A stretch of 64,000 nt of DNA from positions 23,207,239 through 23,271,238 of the forward strand of contig CM022947.1 in assembly GCA_012931725.1 (NCBI GenBank), given 5' to 3'. Shown in pieces: positions 22,947 to 35,056 of the stretch (its first letter is position 1; every line of letters begins with the position of its first letter). A program made the position numbers and the translations under genes. Under the pieces are notes generated by a model. The model had not been told where the DNA came from and did not search any database. It was given only the letters and a program-made list of their open reading frames with translations. The DNA comes from Litsea cubeba (lineage: Eukaryota; Streptophyta; Magnoliopsida; Laurales; Lauraceae).

Positions 22947-25691
22947 ATGCCTTCAGCAAAGGCGGTGTTGTCCACTGCTGCCTCTCTTGCAGCTTCAGCA
23001 GTCCTCATCCGCACCATCGCAAATGATCTTATACCCCACCAGTTTCAAGACTATCTTTTCTCCACCTTCCATACTCTCTTCAGCCATTTCTCTTCTCAAC
23101 TCACCATCATCATCGACGAATTCGACGGCTTCTCTAGTAACCAAATCTATGAGGCTGCAGGGATCTACCTAACTAGCAAGATCTCTCCCAAAACACGAAG
23201 ATTGAAAGTAGCCAAATCAGAAAAAGAAGAGAACTTTAGAGTGACCATGGAAAGAGACGAAGAGGTTGTAGATACATTTCAAGGAATTCAACTCAGATGG
23301 AGGATGGTATGTCACGAGGTCCAGCGGGCAATTGTGAGCTACTCTCGCGATCCCAACTCGACGGTTCAATCCGAAGTTCGATACTTCGAGCTGAGTTTTC
23401 ACAAGCAACACAAGAACATGGTGTTGAAGTCTTACTTAGAGTTCGTCATTAGGGAAGCAAAGGAGATGAAAGAGAATTTGAAGACAGTTAAGCTGCACAC
23501 AGTGCAATATGAAAATCTATATGGGAACTTCATGGATGCATGGAGCTCAGTAAACCTCAACCACCCCGCTAAGTTTGATACATTAGCTATGGATCCGGAA
23601 CTGAAGAAGGCAGTGATAGAGGACTTGGAGAGGTTTCTTGAGAGGAAGGAGTTTTATAGAAGAGTGGGGAAAGCTTGGAAACGTGGATATCTATTGTATG
23701 GGCCGCCTGGAACAGGAAAGTCAAGCTTGATTGCTGCAATTGCGAATTTTCTCAAGTTCAATGTATATGATCTGGAGCTTACTGAGCTGAGGTGTAATTC
23801 AGATCTCAAAAAACTGATAATTGCGACAGCGAATCGCTCTATAATAGTTATTGAGGATATAGATTGCACCATTGATTTGGTAAATAGGGAAAACCAAGGG
23901 GGAGGATCGCAACAGGCTCCTGAAAATGGTCAGGTAATTTATCTTTAACTTTTCTTCATTTTGAAGCTCAAAGATGGATGGAAATTAGAACTTGACTTAC
24001 ACAAATTAAGTTTTCTTTCCACGTTTGAATAGCTTGGGTTTTGTGGAATGGGCAATTTTCCAAAATATCCCCCTAATGTGACACTTATTATACATTTGGA
24101 TAAAATACGATGAAAACCAAGTGCGAGTCCAATTATGGTTCAACTCTTATTGGAGTACTAAAATTTTCAAATGAATATGCATTTATTTTGAACAAGTTAA
24201 AATTTTCACTAGTGAACTCCACTAAGGAGCCTCATGAATTTCTTGTAATGGCATACACTACACCAAAAATGAAAAATTGGAATGGATTACCGTTCCTAAT
24301 CCGTATGTTCTTAATCCGTTTATCCGTTACAATTTCCTATTTTTGGAACGGATTAACGGATTAAGAACGGTAATCTGTTTCAATCTTTTATTTTTGGTGT
24401 AGTGATAGTTTGACGCAAAAAGAGTACATGCTTTTTATAAGTAAAGATGAAAGTAGAGACAATTCTTTGTAAACATCAACAGAGGTAGGTGGTCATTTGT
24501 AAATTCCCCTTGAATTTATTGTGATAATATTGCAATAATTTTTTTCAAAATATATTTTAACAATAATGCCATGGTAAATTCTGTTTGTGACTTAAAATGC
24601 ATTTGTTGTAATTATACAAAAATTATCGTAATAAAACCCAATGAATTCTCTCTTTTTTTTTTTTTTTTTGAAAAAGTCCAATGAAAAAGGTCTAAATAGG
24701 GTTTTTTCATCTTTTATTAATAAAATCCACTACTATTTTCTGAATCACAATATTTGCATTATTGGTTTTCACAGGCTGTTTTTAGAATATGTCTCCTTGC
24801 TTTAAACTAAAAGAAATTAAACAGTTGTAAATCATTTTTTTCAGCTTCAAAATTGTACAAATTTAGAAATGATAGACAAAGATAAGACCAAATTTGCATA
24901 ATCAAACATAAGTACCAAATCTGCATGATCAGTTAAAAATTGACAAAACTTAGTCAAATATATATGAGTTTCAATTCATAGTTTAGTTAATAATTTTGAG
25001 GGATTTCAAATTGATGTCTGGGGCATTGTTAGCTGCACCCTATGGGCCTGCTCATTCAATGCACTTTTTAAATGGCAGGCCAACTTGAAAATTTTTACTT
25101 TAATATATATATATATATATATATATATGACTGAAGTGCCCTCTATCTCATGGGTTAATTATTTTGACAATGTCAACCCTCCGCAGCCACAAGTGACTCT
25201 CTCGGGGTTGCTCAACTTTGTCGACGGACTGTGGTCAAGCTGTGGGGACGAGCGCATCATCATCTTCACTACCAACCACAAGGAACGGTTGGACCCTGCA
25301 CTGTTACGGCCTGGTCGCATGGACATGCACATCCATATGTCCTACTTGAAAGCCAGCGCATTTGGCGTCCTTGCCTTGAATCATCTTGGAATTGAAGACC
25401 ACCAGCTTTTTGAAGAGATCCGGCGACTCTTGACGGAAGTGGAAGTCACTCCAGCAGAAGTTGCGGAAGAGCTTATGAAGAGCGACAATCCCGATGTCGC
25501 CCTTAGAGGCGTTATCGGAATTTCTTCAAAGAAAGAAGAGGGAACATGTCGAAGCAGGAACTAAACAAGAGAACCACATGCAAGGGAAAAATGGGAATGA
25601 CAATAAGGATGAAGAACAGATGGGTCAACAAAATCAGGAGGAAGGAGAAATGAATGAAGCACAACCAAAGAAAGACGAAGAAGCAGTTTAA
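22947..25691 (+). CDS. BCS1/AATP1-like AAA-ATPase, two exons, probable frameshift in exon 2
   Basis: Exon 1 is 22947-23933 (329 codons) and exon 2 starts at 25187. The intron begins GTAATT and ends CCGCAG, phase 0. The N-terminus has a hydrophobic anchor (about residues 5-25) and the AAA-associated domain of plant AATP proteins. Walker A GPPGTGKSS is at about residue 252-260 and Walker B IIVIEDIDC at about 300. Exon 2 holds VTLSGLLNFVDGLWSSCGDERII and the arginine-finger region DPALLRPGRMD. Plant members are membrane-anchored (mitochondrion or ER) ATPases linked to stress responses; substrate unknown. As written, the frame ends at 25564 (454 aa) after an atypical ISSKKEEGTCRSRN. One extra G at 25517-25518 separates it from the frame EFLQRKKREHVEAG, which continues to 25691 and would give about 496 aa, the normal family length. 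This may be a pseudogenising indel or a sequence error. Confidence 0.93.
24256..24404. mobile_element. CACTA-type MITE in the intron
   Basis: The termini are CACTACACCAAAAA and TTTTTGGTGTAGTG, a perfect 14-bp inverted repeat. It is flanked by ATA on both sides (24253-24255 and 24405-24407), the 3-bp TSD expected for CACTA transposons. The interior has inverted copies of ACGGATTA/TAATCCGT motifs. At 149 bp it cannot code for protein and would need transposase from elsewhere. Confidence 0.93.
25103..25128. repeat. (AT)13 microsatellite
   Basis: Uninterrupted AT dinucleotides lie about 60 bp before the intron acceptor of the AAA-ATPase gene. The length is likely polymorphic. Confidence 0.95.
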
Positions 25692-26389
25692 CTCTACTAA
25701 ACATATGTATTTCTATACCATCATTAATTACCAATGTCTCAAATGTAATAGGTTTTATTTTCACACGCAGATCCAGCCTTTGTATTTCCATTAAATAAAT
25801 AGGTTACATGAGAAAGTTAAAGGGGGGTAACCATATTTAAAGTCTGAGTTATCTTGCTGGTTTGAAGCATATCAAGGTAGGATTGAGTCATTTGAAATCA
25901 TGATTAGCCAAGTGAAGCCAGCCGATCTTATCCTTTGGATTGTGTGTGATCCAGTCTATTTACATTCCCACATGAAACTATGTAGTTGTGCAACAACGTA
26001 ATGTAATAGTTGAAATCTTACAAACTGAGGCCTATTGTAAAGATGTTGTGTAAGGCCACTAGCCTTAATTAGGTGGATTAGTGTTAATCACTAAGATTAG
26101 GGTTAGTTAATCGATCTTAGTAGCCTAACAATTTGGTTTTAGTGTTGAGATTAGCTTCAATGATTTTCAGAGTGATTGGGGTATATTTGAGGATGGGGGC
26201 GTTTCATAATTTAGGCAAACTATGAGGGTTTAGATGCAATTAAAAAAAATAGTATAGTTGGGGTGTGTTGGTTAGTTCTCATGATGCATGACATTGCCAT
26301 GTTGGACCCGTCGTGATCCAGTGGCCCGAAACCCACCAAATGACTCGTTTTCAAAATAGTCCCTCATTTGAAAGTACAGTAAACCTTCT
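25692..26389. other. 3' flank of the AAA-ATPase gene
   Basis: This is AT-rich noncoding DNA. A TTAAATAAATAGG stretch near 25791-25803 could serve as a poly(A) signal. No other gene or repeat is recognised before the CACTA1 terminus at 26393. Confidence 0.45.
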
Positions 26390-26392
26390 TTG

Positions 26393-27270
26393 CACTACAA
26401 GAACCTGCACTTTTGGCGACGAAAATTTTCGTCGCCAGAAGTTACCTTTTCGTCGCCTAGACGTCGGTAAAAAGTCGTTAGCAAAATATTTTCTCGACGA
26501 AATTATTTTTCGTCGGCAAAAATTATATTTTTACCGACGATTATTTGACTTTTACCGACGTATTTTTCCATTGGCAAAAGAATTTAAATTTTTTTTATTT
26601 TTATTTTTGACTTTTGCCGACGTTTTTGTTTCGTCGGCAAAAATAATTTCAATTTTTTTAATTTTTATTTTTTTTTTGCCGACGTTTTATTTCGTCGCCA
26701 AAAGTATTTTAATTTTTTTTTATTTTTCTATTTAATTGTTGCTGACATTTTTATTTCATCGCCAAAAGAATTTAATTTTTTTTATTTTTCTTTTTAATTT
26801 TTGCCGACGTTTTCATTTCGTCGCAAAAAGTATTTTAATTTTTTTATTTTTCTTTTTTAATTTTTGCCGACTTTTCTATTTCGTCGCCAAAAGTATTTTA
26901 ATTTTTTTTAATTTCTTTTTATTTTTTGCCGACGTTTTTATTTCGTCGGCAAATATTATTTCATTTTTTTAAATATTTCTTTTTAATTTTTCCGGATGTT
27001 TTTATTTCGTCGCAAAAAAGTATTTTAATTTTTTTATTTTTCTTTTTAATTTTTGCCGACGTTTTTATTTCGTCGCCAAAAGTATTTTAATTTTTTAAAA
27101 TATTTCTTTTTAATTTTTGCCGACATTTTTATTTCGTCACTAAAAGTAATTTCATTTTTAAAAATTTTTCTTTTTAATTTTTGCAGACGTTTTTATTTCA
27201 TCGGTAAAAGCATTTAAATTTTTTTTTATTTTAATTATTACTTTTGCCGACGTTTTTAAAAACGTCGGTA
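26393..27270. repeat. CACTA1 terminus and 63-bp subterminal repeats
   Basis: After the TIR come inverted and direct copies of TTTTGCCGACG and CGTCGGCAAAA. From about 26566 eleven units of about 63 bp follow, each of the form TTTTTGCCGACGTTTTTATTTCGTCGCCAAAAGTATTTTAATT plus a T-rich spacer. Unit starts lie near 26619, 26682, 26745, 26806, 26868, 26931, 26995, 27058, 27122, 27187 and 27249. Subterminal repeats of this kind are the binding sites of the TnpA protein in En/Spm. The open frames at 26313-26972 are a by-product of the repeats. Confidence 0.85.
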
Positions 27271-27640
27271 ACGGTCCATTTTTTTAATACATTAATATTT
27301 TCCTGTAAACCTGTTTATAAACCTGTATCAAAAATAAACCTGTTCATACACCTATATTCAACATAATAAAATGCAATGAATTAAACAAAAGTTACTAAAT
27401 AAACAAACAACCATCTCCATTTTTCACTAAATTATTCATCTCATTAAATAAATATTACAATCAATAATGATACAGTCTAATATAAATGTCCAATATACAA
27501 ATAGACCGAAAAGAAGTCCAACACCCCCAGAAGTCTGCAACCGACCCCAAAGCGTCCATCAATCTACAATGACAAAAACAACATTAAACTCTTTGCAATG
27601 AATTAAGTTATAAATGAAACATAAACATGTATATATATAA
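27271..27640. other. AT-rich spacer in CACTA1
   Basis: This is non-coding AT-rich DNA between the subterminal repeats and the satellite. Nothing else is recognised. Confidence 0.5.
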
Positions 27641-27652
27641 AACTTTTCTTAC

Positions 27653-30600
27653 ATTTTTCGGTCTTAATTCTCTAACCGGGAGCCCTATTTCAGAACTGTC
27701 AGTTCCTGCAAGTTACTCTACCCTCGAGCGAAGTGCTCGTGCCGGTTTCGGAATTTTCCAGCGGCCATTTCCCGTTCTGGACCCCCGGCGGGCCGTTTTC
27801 GAGCCTAAGTGTTGGAAATTAACATGTTTCGGTCTTAATTCTCTAACCGGGAGCCCTATTTAAGAACCGTAAATTCCTACAAGTTACTCTACCCTCGAGC
27901 GAAGTGCTCGTGCCGTTTTCGGAATTTTCCCGCAAACGTTGTCCTTCCGGACCCCCGGCGGGCCGTTTTCGAGCCTAAGTGTTGAAAATTAATATGTTTC
28001 GGTCGTAATTCTCTAACCGGGAGCCCTATTTGCGAACTGTCAGTTCCTACAAGTTACTCAACGCTCGAGCGAAGTGTCGTGCCGGTTTCGGAATTTTCCG
28101 GCTGCCGTTTCCCGTTCCGGACCTCGGCAGGCCGTTTTCGAGCCTAAGTGTTGGAAATTACCATGTTTCGGTCGTAATTCTCTAACCGGGAGCCCTATTT
28201 GAGAATCGTCAGTTCCTACAAGTTACTCAACCCACGACCGAAGTGCTGGTGCCAATTTCAGAATTTTCCCGCGGACGTTTTCCGTTCCGGACCCCTGGCT
28301 GGCCGTTTTCGAGCCTAAGTGTTGGAAATTAACATGTTTCGGTCTTAATTCTCTAACCGGGAGCCCTATTTGAGAACCGTTAGTTCCTACAAGTTACTCT
28401 ACCCTGGAGCGAAGTGCTCGTGCCAGTTTTGGAATTTTCCTGCTGCCGTTTCCCGTTCCGGATCCCCGGCGGGCCGTTTTCGAGCGTATGTGTTGGAAAT
28501 TACCATGTTTCGATCGTAATTCTCTAACCGGGAGCCCTATTTGCGAACCGTCAGTTCCTACAAGTTACTCTACCCTCGAGCGAAGTGCTCGTGCCGGTTT
28601 CGGGATTTTTCCGCTGCCGTTTCCCGTTCCGGACCCCCGGCGGGCCGTTTTCGAGCCTAAGTGTTGGAAAATAACATGTTTCGGCCGTAATTCTCTAACT
28701 GGGAGCCCTATTTGAGAACCGTCAGTTCCCATAAATTACCCTACCCTCGAGCGAAGTGCTCGTGCCAGTTTCAGATTTTTCCCGCAGCCGTTTCCCGTTC
28801 CGGATCCCCGGCGGGCCGTTTTCGAGCCTAAGTGTTGGAAATTAACATGTTTCGGTCGTAATTCTCTAACCGGGAGCCCTATTCGAGAACCGTTAGTTCC
28901 TACAAGTTACTCTACCCTCAAGTGAGGTGCTCGTGCCGATTTCGGAATTTTCCCGCTGCCATTTCCCGTTCCGGACCCCCGGCGGGCCGTTTTCGAGCCT
29001 AAGTGATGAAAATTAACATGTTTTGGTCGTAATTCTCTAACTGGGAGCCCTATTTGAGAACCGTCAGTTCCCACAAGTTACTCTACCCTCGAATGAAGTG
29101 CTTGTGCCAGTTTTGGAATTTTCCCGCTGCTGTTTCCCGTTCCGGACCCCCGGCGGGCCGTTTTCGAGCCTACGTATTGGAAATTAACATGTTTCGGTCA
29201 TAATTCTCTAACCGGGAGCCCTAGTTCAGAACCGTCAATTCTTACAACTTACTCTACCCTCGAGTGAGGTGCTCGTGCCGATTTCAGGATTTTCCCGTTC
29301 CGGACCCCTAGCGGGCCGTTTTCGAGCCTAAGTATTGGAAATTAACATGTTTCGGTCGTAATTCCCTAACCGGGAGCCCTAGTTGAGAACCGTCAGTTCC
29401 TACAAGTTACTCTACCCTCGAGCGAGGTGCTCGTGCCGGTTTCGGAATTTTCTCGCGGCCGTTTCCCGTTCCGGACCCCCGACGGGCCGTTTTCGAGCCT
29501 AAGTGTTGGAAATTAACAAGTTTCGGTCTTAATTCTCTAACCGGGAGCCCTATTTGAGAATCGTCAGTTCCTACAAGTTACTCTACCCACGACCGAAGTG
29601 CTGGTGCCAGTTTCAGAATTTCCCCGCGGACGTTTCCCGTTCCGGACCCTTGGCTGGCCGTTTTCGAGCCTAAGTGTTGGAAATTAACATGTTTCAGTCT
29701 TAATTCGCTAACCGGGAGCCCTATTTGAGAACCGTTAGTTCGTACAAGTTACTCTACCCTCAAGTGAAGTGCTCATGCCGTTTTTGATATTTTCCCGCAA
29801 ATGTTTTCTGTTCCGGACCCCCGGCGGGCCGTTTTCGAGCCTTAGTGTTGGAAATTAACATGCTTCGGTCTTAATTCTCTAACCGGGAGCCCTATTTGAG
29901 AACCGTAAGTTCCTACAAGTTACTCTAGCCTTGAGCGAAGTGCTCGTGCCATTTTTGGAATTTTCCCGCAAAATTTTTCCGTTCCAGACCCTCGGCGGGC
30001 CGTTTTCGAGCCTAAGTATTGGAAATTAACATGTTTCGGTCGTAATTCTCTAACCGGGAGCCCTCTTTGCGAACCGTCAGTTCCTACAAGTTACTCTACT
30101 CTCGAGCAAAGTGCTCGTGCCGGTTTTAGAACTTTCCCGCTGCCGTTTCGCATTCCGGACCCCTAGCCGGCCGTTTTCGAGCCTAAGAGTTGGAAATTAA
30201 TCTGTTTCGGTCTTAATTATCTAACCAGGAGTCCTATTTGAGAACCGTCAGTTCCTACAAGTTACTCTACCCTCGAGCGAAGTGCTCGTGCCAGTTTTGG
30301 AATTTTCCCGCTGCCGTTTCCCGTTCCGGACCCCCAGCGGGCCGTTTTTGAGCCTAAGTGTTGGAAATTACCATTTTTCGGTCTTAATTCTCTAACCGAG
30401 AGCCCTATTTGCGAACCTTCTATTCCTACAAGTTACTCTACCCTCGAGCGAAGTGCTCGTGCCATTTTTGGAATTTTCCCGCAAACGTTTTCCGTTGCGG
30501 ACCCCCGGTGGGCCATTTTCGAGCCTTAGTGTTGGAAATTAACATGTTTCGGTCGTAATTCTCTAACCGGTTGCTCTATTTGCGAACTGTCAGTTCCTAC

Positions 30601-33600
30601 AAGTTACTCTACCCTCGAGTGAAGTGCTCGTGCCGATTTCGAAATTTTTCCGCGGCCTTTTTCCCGTTCCGGACCCCCGGCGGGCCGTTTTCGAGCCTAA
30701 GTGTTGGAAATTAACATGTTTTGGTCTTAATTCTCTAACAGGGAGCCCTATTTGAGAACGGTCAGTTCCTACAAGTTAATCTACCCTCGAGCGAAGTGCT
30801 CATGCCGGTCTCGGAATTTTCCCGCGGCCGTTTCCCTTTCCGGACCCCCGGTGGGCCATTTTCGAGCCTAAGTGTTAGAAATTACCATGTTTCGGTCGTA
30901 ATTCTCTAACCGGGAGCCCTAATTGCAAACCGTCTGTTCCTACAAGTTACTCTACCCTCGAGCAAAGTGCTCGTGCTAGTTTTGGAATTTCCCCGCGGCC
31001 GTTTCCCGTTTCGGACCCCCGGCGGGCCGTTTTCGACCCTAACTGTTGGAAATTAACATGTTTCAGTCTTAATTCTCTAACCGGCGGCCCTATTTGAGAA
31101 CCGTCAGTTCCTACAAGTTACTCTACCCTCGAACGAAGTGTCGTGCCAGTTTCGGATTTTTCCCGCAAATGTTTTCCGTTCCGGACCCCCGGCGGGCCGT
31201 TTTCGAGCCTAAGTGTTGGAAATTAATATGTTTCGGTCGTAATTCTCTAACCGGGAGCCCTATTTGCGAACCATCAATTCCTACAAGTTACTCGACCCTC
31301 GAGCGAAGTGCTCGTGCTAGTTTCAGAAAATTCCCGTTGCCGTTTCCCATTCCGGAGCCCCGGCGGGCCGTTTTCGAGCCCAAGTGTTGGAAATTAACAT
31401 GTTTCGGTCTTAATTCTCTAACCGGGAGCAGTATTTGAGAACCGTCAGTTCCTACAAGCTACTCTACCCTCGAGCGAAATGCTCGTGCCTGTTTCAGAAT
31501 TTTCCCGCAGCCGTTACCCGTTCCGGACCCCCGGCGGGCCATTTTCGAGCCTACGTATTGGAAATTAACATGTTTCGGTCTTAATTCTTTAACCGGGAGC
31601 CCTATTTACGAACCGCCCGTTCCTACAAGTTTCTCTACTTTCGAGCAAAGTGTCATGCCTGTTTCGGAATTTTCCCGCAGCCGTTTCCCGTTCCGGACCC
31701 CCGGCAGGCCGTTTTCGAGCTTAGGTGTTGGAAATTAACATGTTTCGGTCGTAATTCTCTAACCGGGAGCCCTATTTGCAAACCGTCAGTTCCTACAATT
31801 TACTCTACCCTCGAGCCAAGTGCTCGTGCCGATTTCGGAATTTTCCAGCAGCCATTTCCCGTTCCGGACCCCCGGCAGGCCGTTTTCGAGCCTAAGTGTT
31901 GGAAATTAACATGTTTCGGTCTTAATTCTATAACCGAGAGCCCTATTTGAGAACCGTAAGTTCCTACAAGTTACTCTACCCTCGAGCGAAGTGCTCGTGC
32001 CGTTTTCGGAATTTTCCCGCAAACGTTTTCCTTCCGGACCCCCGGCGGGCCGTTTTCGAGCCTAAGTGTTGGAAATTAATATGTTTCGGTCTTAATTCTC
32101 TAATCGGGAGCCCTATTTGAGATCCGTTAGTTCCTACAAGTTACTCAACGCTCGAGCGAAGTGTCGTGCCAGTTTCAGAATTCTCCAGCTGCCGTTTCCC
32201 GTTCCGGACCCCGACAAGCCGTTTTCGAGCCTAAGTGTTGGAAATTAACATGTTTCAGTCTTAATTCTCTAATCGGGAGCCCTATTTGAGATCCGTCAGT
32301 TCCTACAAGTTACTCTACCCTTGAGCGAAGTGATCATGCCAGTTTCAAAATTTTCCCGCTGCCGTTTCCCTTCCAGACCCCCGGCGGGCCGTTTTCGAGC
32401 CTAAGTGTTGGAAATTACCATGTTTCGATTTTAATTCTCTAACCGGGAGCCCTATTTGAGAACTGTCAGTTCCTACATGTTACTCCACCCTCGAGCGAAT
32501 TGCTCGTGCCAGTTTCAAAATTTTCCCGCGGACGTTTCACGTTCCGGACCCCCGGCGGGCCGTTTTCGAGCCTAAGTGTTGGAAATTACCATGTTTCGGT
32601 CGTAATTATCTAACCGGGAGCCCTATTTGCGAACCGTCAGTTCCTACAAGTTACTCTACCCTTGAGAGAAGTGCTCGTGCCGGTTTCGGAATTTTTCCGT
32701 CGCCGTTTCCCATTCCGGACCCCCGGCGGGCCGTTTTCGAGCCTAAGGGCCTATTTCTTTGTAAGAATTCTTGGAATTCATGTCTGTTGGAGTTTGTAGA
32801 ATTTGAGAAGCTGGAATTTTGAAATGCTTCAAATTCTCGCATTCCTAAATTCTCCGTTTCTTTTATACCTAGAATTCATGCCTGAGAATTTCATGCAACT
32901 TGAATTCCATAAATTTCCAATTTCATGAGTACTCGAATCTCTGCACATTGCAATGATCTTCATCCCATTCCCATCTTCCTTTTCCAACATCTCCATCGTC
33001 ATCATAGCTCAAAGCTGCTTGCCTCAAAGGAAATCGAGATCAAAATGATGCCCCTACAAATCCTTTTGAATTGAATGCTGTATCACAGTTCTGTCCAAAG
33101 AGGTTGGATATATGAATTCTGGGGTTTATTCGGTCTCGATGTAAGAGGAGATGGATTTCTTATACAAGCATTGAGGAGGATGGTAGGGTTTTGAAAGATG
33201 TTAGATGAAAATGAAATTGAGATTAGATCAAAAGAAAGGTGTGGATTTAGGGGATTTGGGTTTCATGGAACCAATTATATGAAAGGAGTGGAAAGAAAGA
33301 AGATAACCAGATTAGATTTTTTTTTAGTGGTGTAGTGAAGAAGATGACCTTCCACCGTCAGAGAGAGCCGGAGTTCTAAGGAAGCCTCCCAGAATGCCAG
33401 AATTTGTAAATGCTGGAGCAAAGGCTAGCATTTGGGAATTCTACTTTTTTGGAATTTCAAAATGCTGCTTGTCTCAAATGCTGCGAATTCTAGTAATGAA
33501 CATAGAATTCCTGACTGGAATTCAGGAATTCACAGACAGCCTGAATTCCTGTCAGAAATGCTTGGAAAGAAACAGGCCCTAAGTGTTGGAAATTACCATG

Positions 33601-34085
33601 TTTCGGTCGTGATTCTGGGAGCCCTATTTGAGAACCGTCAGTTCCTACAAGTTACTCTACTCTCGAGCGAAGTGCTTGTGCCGGTTTCGGAATTTTCCCA
33701 CTGTCGTTTCCCGTTCCGGACCCCCGGCGGGCCGTTTTCGAGCCTAAGTGTTGGAAATTAACATGTTTCGGTCGTAATTCTCTAACCGGGAGTCCTATTT
33801 GAGAACCGTCAGTTCCTACAAGTTACTCTACCCTCGAGCGAAGTGCTCGTGCTGATTTCGGAATTTTCCCGCTGCCGTTTCCCGTTCCGTACCCCCGGCG
33901 GTCCGTTTTCGTTCCTAAGTGTTGGAAATTAACATGTTTCGGTCGTAATTCTCTAACCGGGAGTCCTATTTGCGAACCGTCAGTTCCTACAAGTTACTCT
34001 ACCCTCGAGCGAAGTGCTCGTACTGGTTTCCAAATTTTTTAGGGATCGAATCCGGCTTCAGACCCCCGGCGGGACGTTTTCTAGC
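27653..34085. repeat. 171-bp satellite array (about 33 monomers) inside CACTA1
   Basis: Head-to-tail monomers each contain TTTCGGTC(G/T)TAATTCTCTAACC, GAACCGTCAGTTCCTACAAG, CTCGAGCGAAGTGCTCGTGCC and GGACCCCCGGCGGGCCGTTTTC. Successive ATGTTTCGG positions (27824, 27994, 28163, 28334, 28505, 28676) give periods of 170, 169, 171, 171 and 171. Monomers differ from each other by roughly 5-15% and some lack 10-20 bp (for example near 29290). About 5.6 kb of array is left after removing the Tourist insertion. The GGGAGCCCTATTT... frames are open in places, which gives short spurious frames. The last unit (about 34010-34085) is degraded. Confidence 0.95.
32747..33579. mobile_element. Tourist/PIF-Harbinger-like nonautonomous element
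   Basis: An 833-bp insertion interrupts one satellite monomer. The ends are GGGCCTATTTCTTTG and AAAGAAACAGGCCC, an imperfect TIR, flanked by TAA on both sides (32744-32746 and 33580-33582). TAA/TTA is the TSD of PIF/Harbinger elements, and GGGCCTGTTT is a typical Tourist end. Both subterminal parts are rich in GGAATTC-like motifs in opposite orientation. There is no transposase frame, so it needs help from an autonomous relative. Confidence 0.9.
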
Positions 34086-35056
34086 CAATGGTCCAAATTC
34101 AAAATGGTAATGTAAAGTATTGCATTGCCAGGATCTTGCACTCTTGGCTGTTTTAGGGGTATGATTGATCCAGCATATGCCAATTGGATTGATGATCTCA
34201 AGTCTGGATCACCGGTCATGGAACTCCACTTGATAAGAGCAAAATAGCTATTCATAACCTTGGGTTTCGTGGAGTGTTGAAGAACTTTGAAACTTGAGCA
34301 ATTCAGAAGGTCAATGAGTCGAGTAACTCAAGCAAGTCAGGCTGAGTATTCTGTTGGGTTCATTCTAGTTGCTCCACTCTGTAACCTACCTAGCTAGTTG
34401 AGTTGAATTAGCCCAAGTTAGGGAAAGTCAGAACTGAAAACAAGTTTTCAAACTATGGCTTGGTCTTAATTCCTCTAGTATGTATAATAGGAGTAGTGTT
34501 ACTTACCATGCTATTGAGAGCAGTATCCAGGAGAAGAAACAGAGCATTAAGACTATGCATGCACCCCATTAACTGCCAAGAGAGTTCAACAGAACATTAG
34601 GGGTATAACTAAAATAAAAGGAATTGATTCCAAGATACAGACAAACAGGTAGGAAAAATGATGAACGCAGCTGCTGGAAAATTGAACACTACTACTTTTA
34701 TAGTTCTTCGTTCTCATCCTGGTTGACTGAGTAGTTTTAGATGACAATTACTTTTAGGTCTATAGTTTTTTATGTTTTTGCCACAATGTATGGAAGAAGA
34801 TGAAAGCTTTTTGATGGCAGCATCCATGACTGAAATAGATAAAGCTAAGCTTAAAAAAATAGCATTTGGTTTCATACGGGTACTGTAGTCATTTGATAAG
34901 TCACCTGAACATTTTTAAGTTAGATTGGTCGGCTAAGGATTTTTAACAAAAAAATATGGAGTGAGATCTCAATGGAAGCCAACTATTTGCATAGAAACAA
35001 TTATCTTTTCATCATTCTTGAATTGTGCATCTAATTGGAGGAATGCCTTTCGGTCT
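34086..35056. other. Unassigned CACTA1 interior
   Basis: This stretch lies between the satellite and the gypsy insertion. A 65-codon minus frame (34058-34255) has no recognised domain. Nothing else is supported. Confidence 0.45.

Larger units (their letters stand above)
23934..25186 (+). other. Intron of the AAA-ATPase gene
   Basis: A 1253-nt intron with GT...AG ends joins the two halves of the AAA module between the Walker B region and the second region of homology. It contains a 149-bp MITE, a T-rich tract near 24652-24669, and an (AT)13 microsatellite close to the acceptor. The short open frames in it (for example 24110-24364) are not coding. Confidence 0.88.

Noticed and set aside
26313..26972. 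Frames of 140 and 78 codons rich in Phe and Ile
   Set aside because: Translations of the T-rich 63-bp CACTA1 subterminal repeats.
27627..31438. Open frames of 75-114 codons in the 171-bp array (for example 27627-27863, 28488-28715, 31094-31438)
   Set aside because: They are chance open stretches of the satellite monomer, repeated with it and broken in most monomers.
27653..34085. Calling the 171-bp array a centromere
   Set aside because: The array is only about 5.6 kb, lies inside a DNA transposon and nothing in the sequence shows CENH3 association.
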